From NCBI GenBank assembly GCA_030323885.1, contig CM059189.1, positions 50,813,661 to 50,877,660 of the forward strand: 64,000 nucleotides of DNA. Reading direction: 5' to 3'. Below, piece after piece: positions 61,738-64,000 of this stretch; position 1 is the first letter of the stretch, and the number at the start of each line of letters is the position of its first letter. The position numbers and the translations under genes are program-made. This stretch comes from Branchipolynoe longqiensis (lineage: Eukaryota; Annelida; Polychaeta; Phyllodocida; Polynoidae). The notes under the pieces are model-generated. The model ran no database searches. It was not told where the DNA came from and saw only the letters and a list, made by a program, of their open reading frames with translations.

Positions 61738-62480
61738 AAGTGGACCCACGTAACAAGTAATGTAGTGGTATTGTACCTGCACTATATTATAAGTAAGAAG
61801 GTTGTTGAATCATATGTAGAGTTGACCCATGTAACAATGAATACAGCGTTTTTATTGTACCTACACTATATTATAAGTAAGAAACAACGTTGTTGAATTA
61901 TCCATAAAGTGGACCCATGTAACTATGAATGCAGCGTTATTGTACCTAGACTATATTATAAGTAAGAAACAACGTTGTTGAATTATCCGTAAAGTGGACC
62001 CATGTAACTATGAATGCAGTGTTCTTGTACAAGCATTTATATTATAAGCAAGAAACAAGGTTGTTGAATCATCTGTACAGTGGACCCATGTAACAATGAA
62101 TGCAGCGTTATTGTACCTACACTATATTATAAGTAAGAAACAACGTTGTTGAATTATCCGTAAAGTGGACCCATGTAACTATGAATGCAGTGTTCTTGTA
62201 CAAGCATTTATATTATAAGTAAGAAACAAGGTTGTTGAATCATCTGTAGAGTGGACCCATGTAACAATGAATGCAGCGTTATTGTAGCTACACTATATTA
62301 GAAGGAAGAAACGACGTTGTTGGATTATCCGTAAAGTGCACCTATGTAACAATGAATGCAGCTTTCTTGTGCTTAAATTATATTATAAGTAAGAAACGAG
62401 GTTGTTGGATAATATGTAAAGTGGACCCATGTAACAACGAATGCAGCATTCGTGTACCTGCACTATATTATGTAAGTAAG
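61738..62480. repeat. ~86-bp minisatellite, about 9 units
   Basis: Units contain GTGGACCCATGTAACTATG, AATGCAGCGTTATTGTACC, TATATTATAAGTAAGAAAC and AACGTTGTTGAATTATCC. Two unit types (TACCTACACTATATTAT and TACAAGCATTTATATTAT) alternate in the middle, suggesting a higher-order repeat of about 172 bp there. Confidence 0.92.
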
Positions 62481-62784
62481 ATAAACATTAAGCGCTTCAT
62501 ACATAACACATCTTTTCATGTTGGTTCAAAAGCAGTTTCCATAGTTTGACAGGTCGTTAACTCCCTGTGAACAGTAAGGTGTCACATGTGTGCAGGCAGA
62601 TACATGCTGAATCGCGTTTGGTTTATCTGGCAATTTATATTTACATATATTCGATTGGCCCTTTTACACTTACATTTAATTCTTCTATAATTAAAAGCTT
62701 CATATATAACATTTCATATATATTAGAAATATATTTGAACACAATCTAGCAGCACCATTTGATGGTTGGAGTGGAGAGAGTAGC

Positions 62785-63110
62785 TTGTTGGAGTTTTATG
62801 TCCTGGCAACATCTAACGCCATATCAGGACAGGTACCAACTTATGACAGAGTGCACTCATGGTGACTTTATAGTGCTGCCCTATTGGAAAATGAGGCCAC
62901 TAGCACCATGACCTGATATCTCATTCAGTCACATTATCCTGACACTGAGCCAACCAGTCCTTGCCCTATCCTATTCATGCTAAGCGCCAGGCTAGGAAGT
63001 GACAAGTATCAATTTTGTAAGTCATTGGTTTGACACGACCGGGACTCATACTCCCGACCTTCCGCACGGGAGGCCTGCGCTCTACTGATTTGGGCACCAC
63101 ATCCGGTGGA
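62785..63110 (-). mobile_element. tRNA-derived SINE, full length
   Basis: The plus strand runs from TTGGAGTTTTATGTCCTGGC (tail complement) to GATTTGGGCACCACATCCGG (head complement). Confidence 0.8.
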
Positions 63111-63124
63111 GAGAGTAGCAGTTG

Positions 63125-63500
63125 GTGGACAGTTGGAGTATGTCACACTTGTTGCATACATGATCCACACCAGTGTCACACCTGTTGTACATCTGTGTTA
63201 CACCTGTATCACACCTGTGTTACACCTACGTAATATCTGTGTCACATGTGTTACATATGTCACACATGTATCACACATACATGAGACTGTGCCACGCATT
63301 GGCACATCTGTTGTACACCCATGGAACACCTGTGGAACAATTGTGTCAAGCCTGTAATATAGCTGCATCACACCTGGCACATAGCTGTCACACATGTGCA
63401 ATGCCTGTGGAATGCATTGGAACGCGTGTGACACGCCTGTTGTAACACCTGTGGAACAATTAAGTCAATTATGTGACACATGTGTTGTACACCTGTGTCA
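63125..63500. repeat. Degenerate CACACCTGT short tandem repeat
   Basis: Irregular 12-16 bp variants of CACACCTGTGTTACAC. Frames read as repeated THV/CHTC peptides on several strands and are not genes. Confidence 0.8.
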
Positions 63501-63609
63501 CATATGCTACACAAGTTTTGGTGTTTTTTTCTCAAATGTAGTTTATTCAGTGAATAATGCCTTTTGTCAGCACCAGAGCACCGTCTTTCAGCCGTTCAGT
63601 ACAACTTGT

Positions 63610-63850
63610 AGGTACATAAATGAAACTATCAGTTGCAATAATAACTACATGCAAATCCTGTTTGATAACAAAAGTATTAAACAAAATATAAATAAACCAT
63701 TAATTGTAATAGTAACTGCATACAATTCCAGTTCAATAAAAGTATTGTCATAGGGGTGATGAAAATGGGAAATATTGTGCCTAGAGTGGGACTCGAACCC
63801 ACATCTCTTTGCATTCCGGGCCAGTGTGCTAACCATTACACCACCTAGGC
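63610..63850 (-). mobile_element. Third tRNA-derived element (SINE with AT-rich body)
   Basis: It consists of a minus-strand tRNA-like head (63779-63850) followed by ACAATATTTCCCATTTTC and two diverged ~65-bp repeats in the body (CTTTTATTGAACTGG and CTTTTGTTATCAAACAGG). The 3' limit near 63610 is uncertain. Confidence 0.5.
63779..63850 (-). tRNA. tRNA-like sequence, probably SINE head or tRNA pseudogene
   Basis: A 72-nt minus-strand sequence. The acceptor arm GCCTAGG/TCTAGGC pairs over 7 bp with one G-T. The D-arm is GTGT/GCAC and the T-arm GTGGG/CCCAC with loop TTCGAGT. Box A (TGGTGTAATGG) and box B (GGTTCGAGTCC) are intact. The anticodon stem CTGGC/GCAAA does not pair and the expected U33 is missing, so a working tRNA is unlikely. 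It may still recruit RNA polymerase III. Confidence 0.5.
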
Positions 63851-64000
63851 TCCCTGATATCACCACACTACCCACGCCTACCTGTCTATGTGGTTACTTG
63901 CCTGAGAGGTCAGTACAGACCACTACACTCGTCCCCCTGGAATTGTAAGTCTTTTAATGCTTACAATTACATACATACAGGCAATGCACTTACACATACA

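Noticed and set aside
63779..63850. Functional tRNA gene
   Set aside because: The anticodon stem does not pair and position 33 is not U. It is better read as a SINE head or pseudogene.

Overview
This window is nuclear DNA from an animal, most likely a marine invertebrate. The evidence is a spliced host gene with conserved metazoan RhoGAP exons and GT/AG introns, a long AT-rich background, and very dense interspersed repeats (tRNA-derived SINEs, MITEs, non-LTR and tyrosine-recombinase retrotransposons). Nothing in it is bacterial or viral. I cannot name the species from sequence alone.

Host gene. One host gene is clearly present: a plus-strand orthologue of ARHGAP1/ARHGAP8 (p50RhoGAP/BPGAP1; fly RhoGAP68F). 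Eleven coding exons between 20797 and 39450 join without a frame break into about 412 codons. They encode a CRAL-TRIO/Sec14-like domain, a short proline linker and a RhoGAP domain with its arginine finger. The first coding exon with the start ATG was not found. Every intron is loaded with repeats, and several insertions sit at or next to splice sites.

Layout. 0-4 kb: a MULE-like MITE with a perfect 9-bp target duplication, a SINE, and an uninterrupted RTE-like endonuclease/reverse transcriptase ORF on the minus strand. 4-20 kb: a 57-bp minisatellite, TTAA-type MITEs, several foldback elements, Harbinger-like MITEs built from short iterated motifs, a 56-bp minisatellite and SINEs. 20.8-39.5 kb: the RhoGAP gene. 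40-51 kb: its downstream flank, with two short TIR elements carrying 6-bp target duplications, a cluster of CTCF-like motifs, a 71-bp minisatellite and G-rich DNA. 51.5-54.2 kb: a decayed tyrosine-recombinase-element gag on the minus strand, split by a 5'-truncated non-LTR insertion on the plus strand. 54.7-59.7 kb: a strikingly GC-rich DIRS/Ngaro-like element (gag, RT-RNase H, tyrosine recombinase). 59.8-64 kb: a TIR element with three internal ~200-bp tandem units, an ~86-bp minisatellite, a SINE and a tRNA-derived element.

Most promising for follow-up: (1) the GC-rich DIRS/Ngaro-like element with a possible -1 frameshift between RT/RNase H and recombinase; (2) related MITE families whose interiors iterate a short family-specific motif, two of which share a central ACCTCGCGAGGT palindrome; (3) repeat insertions that duplicated or abut splice sites of the RhoGAP gene; (4) a repeat module shared by two TIR elements with different ends.
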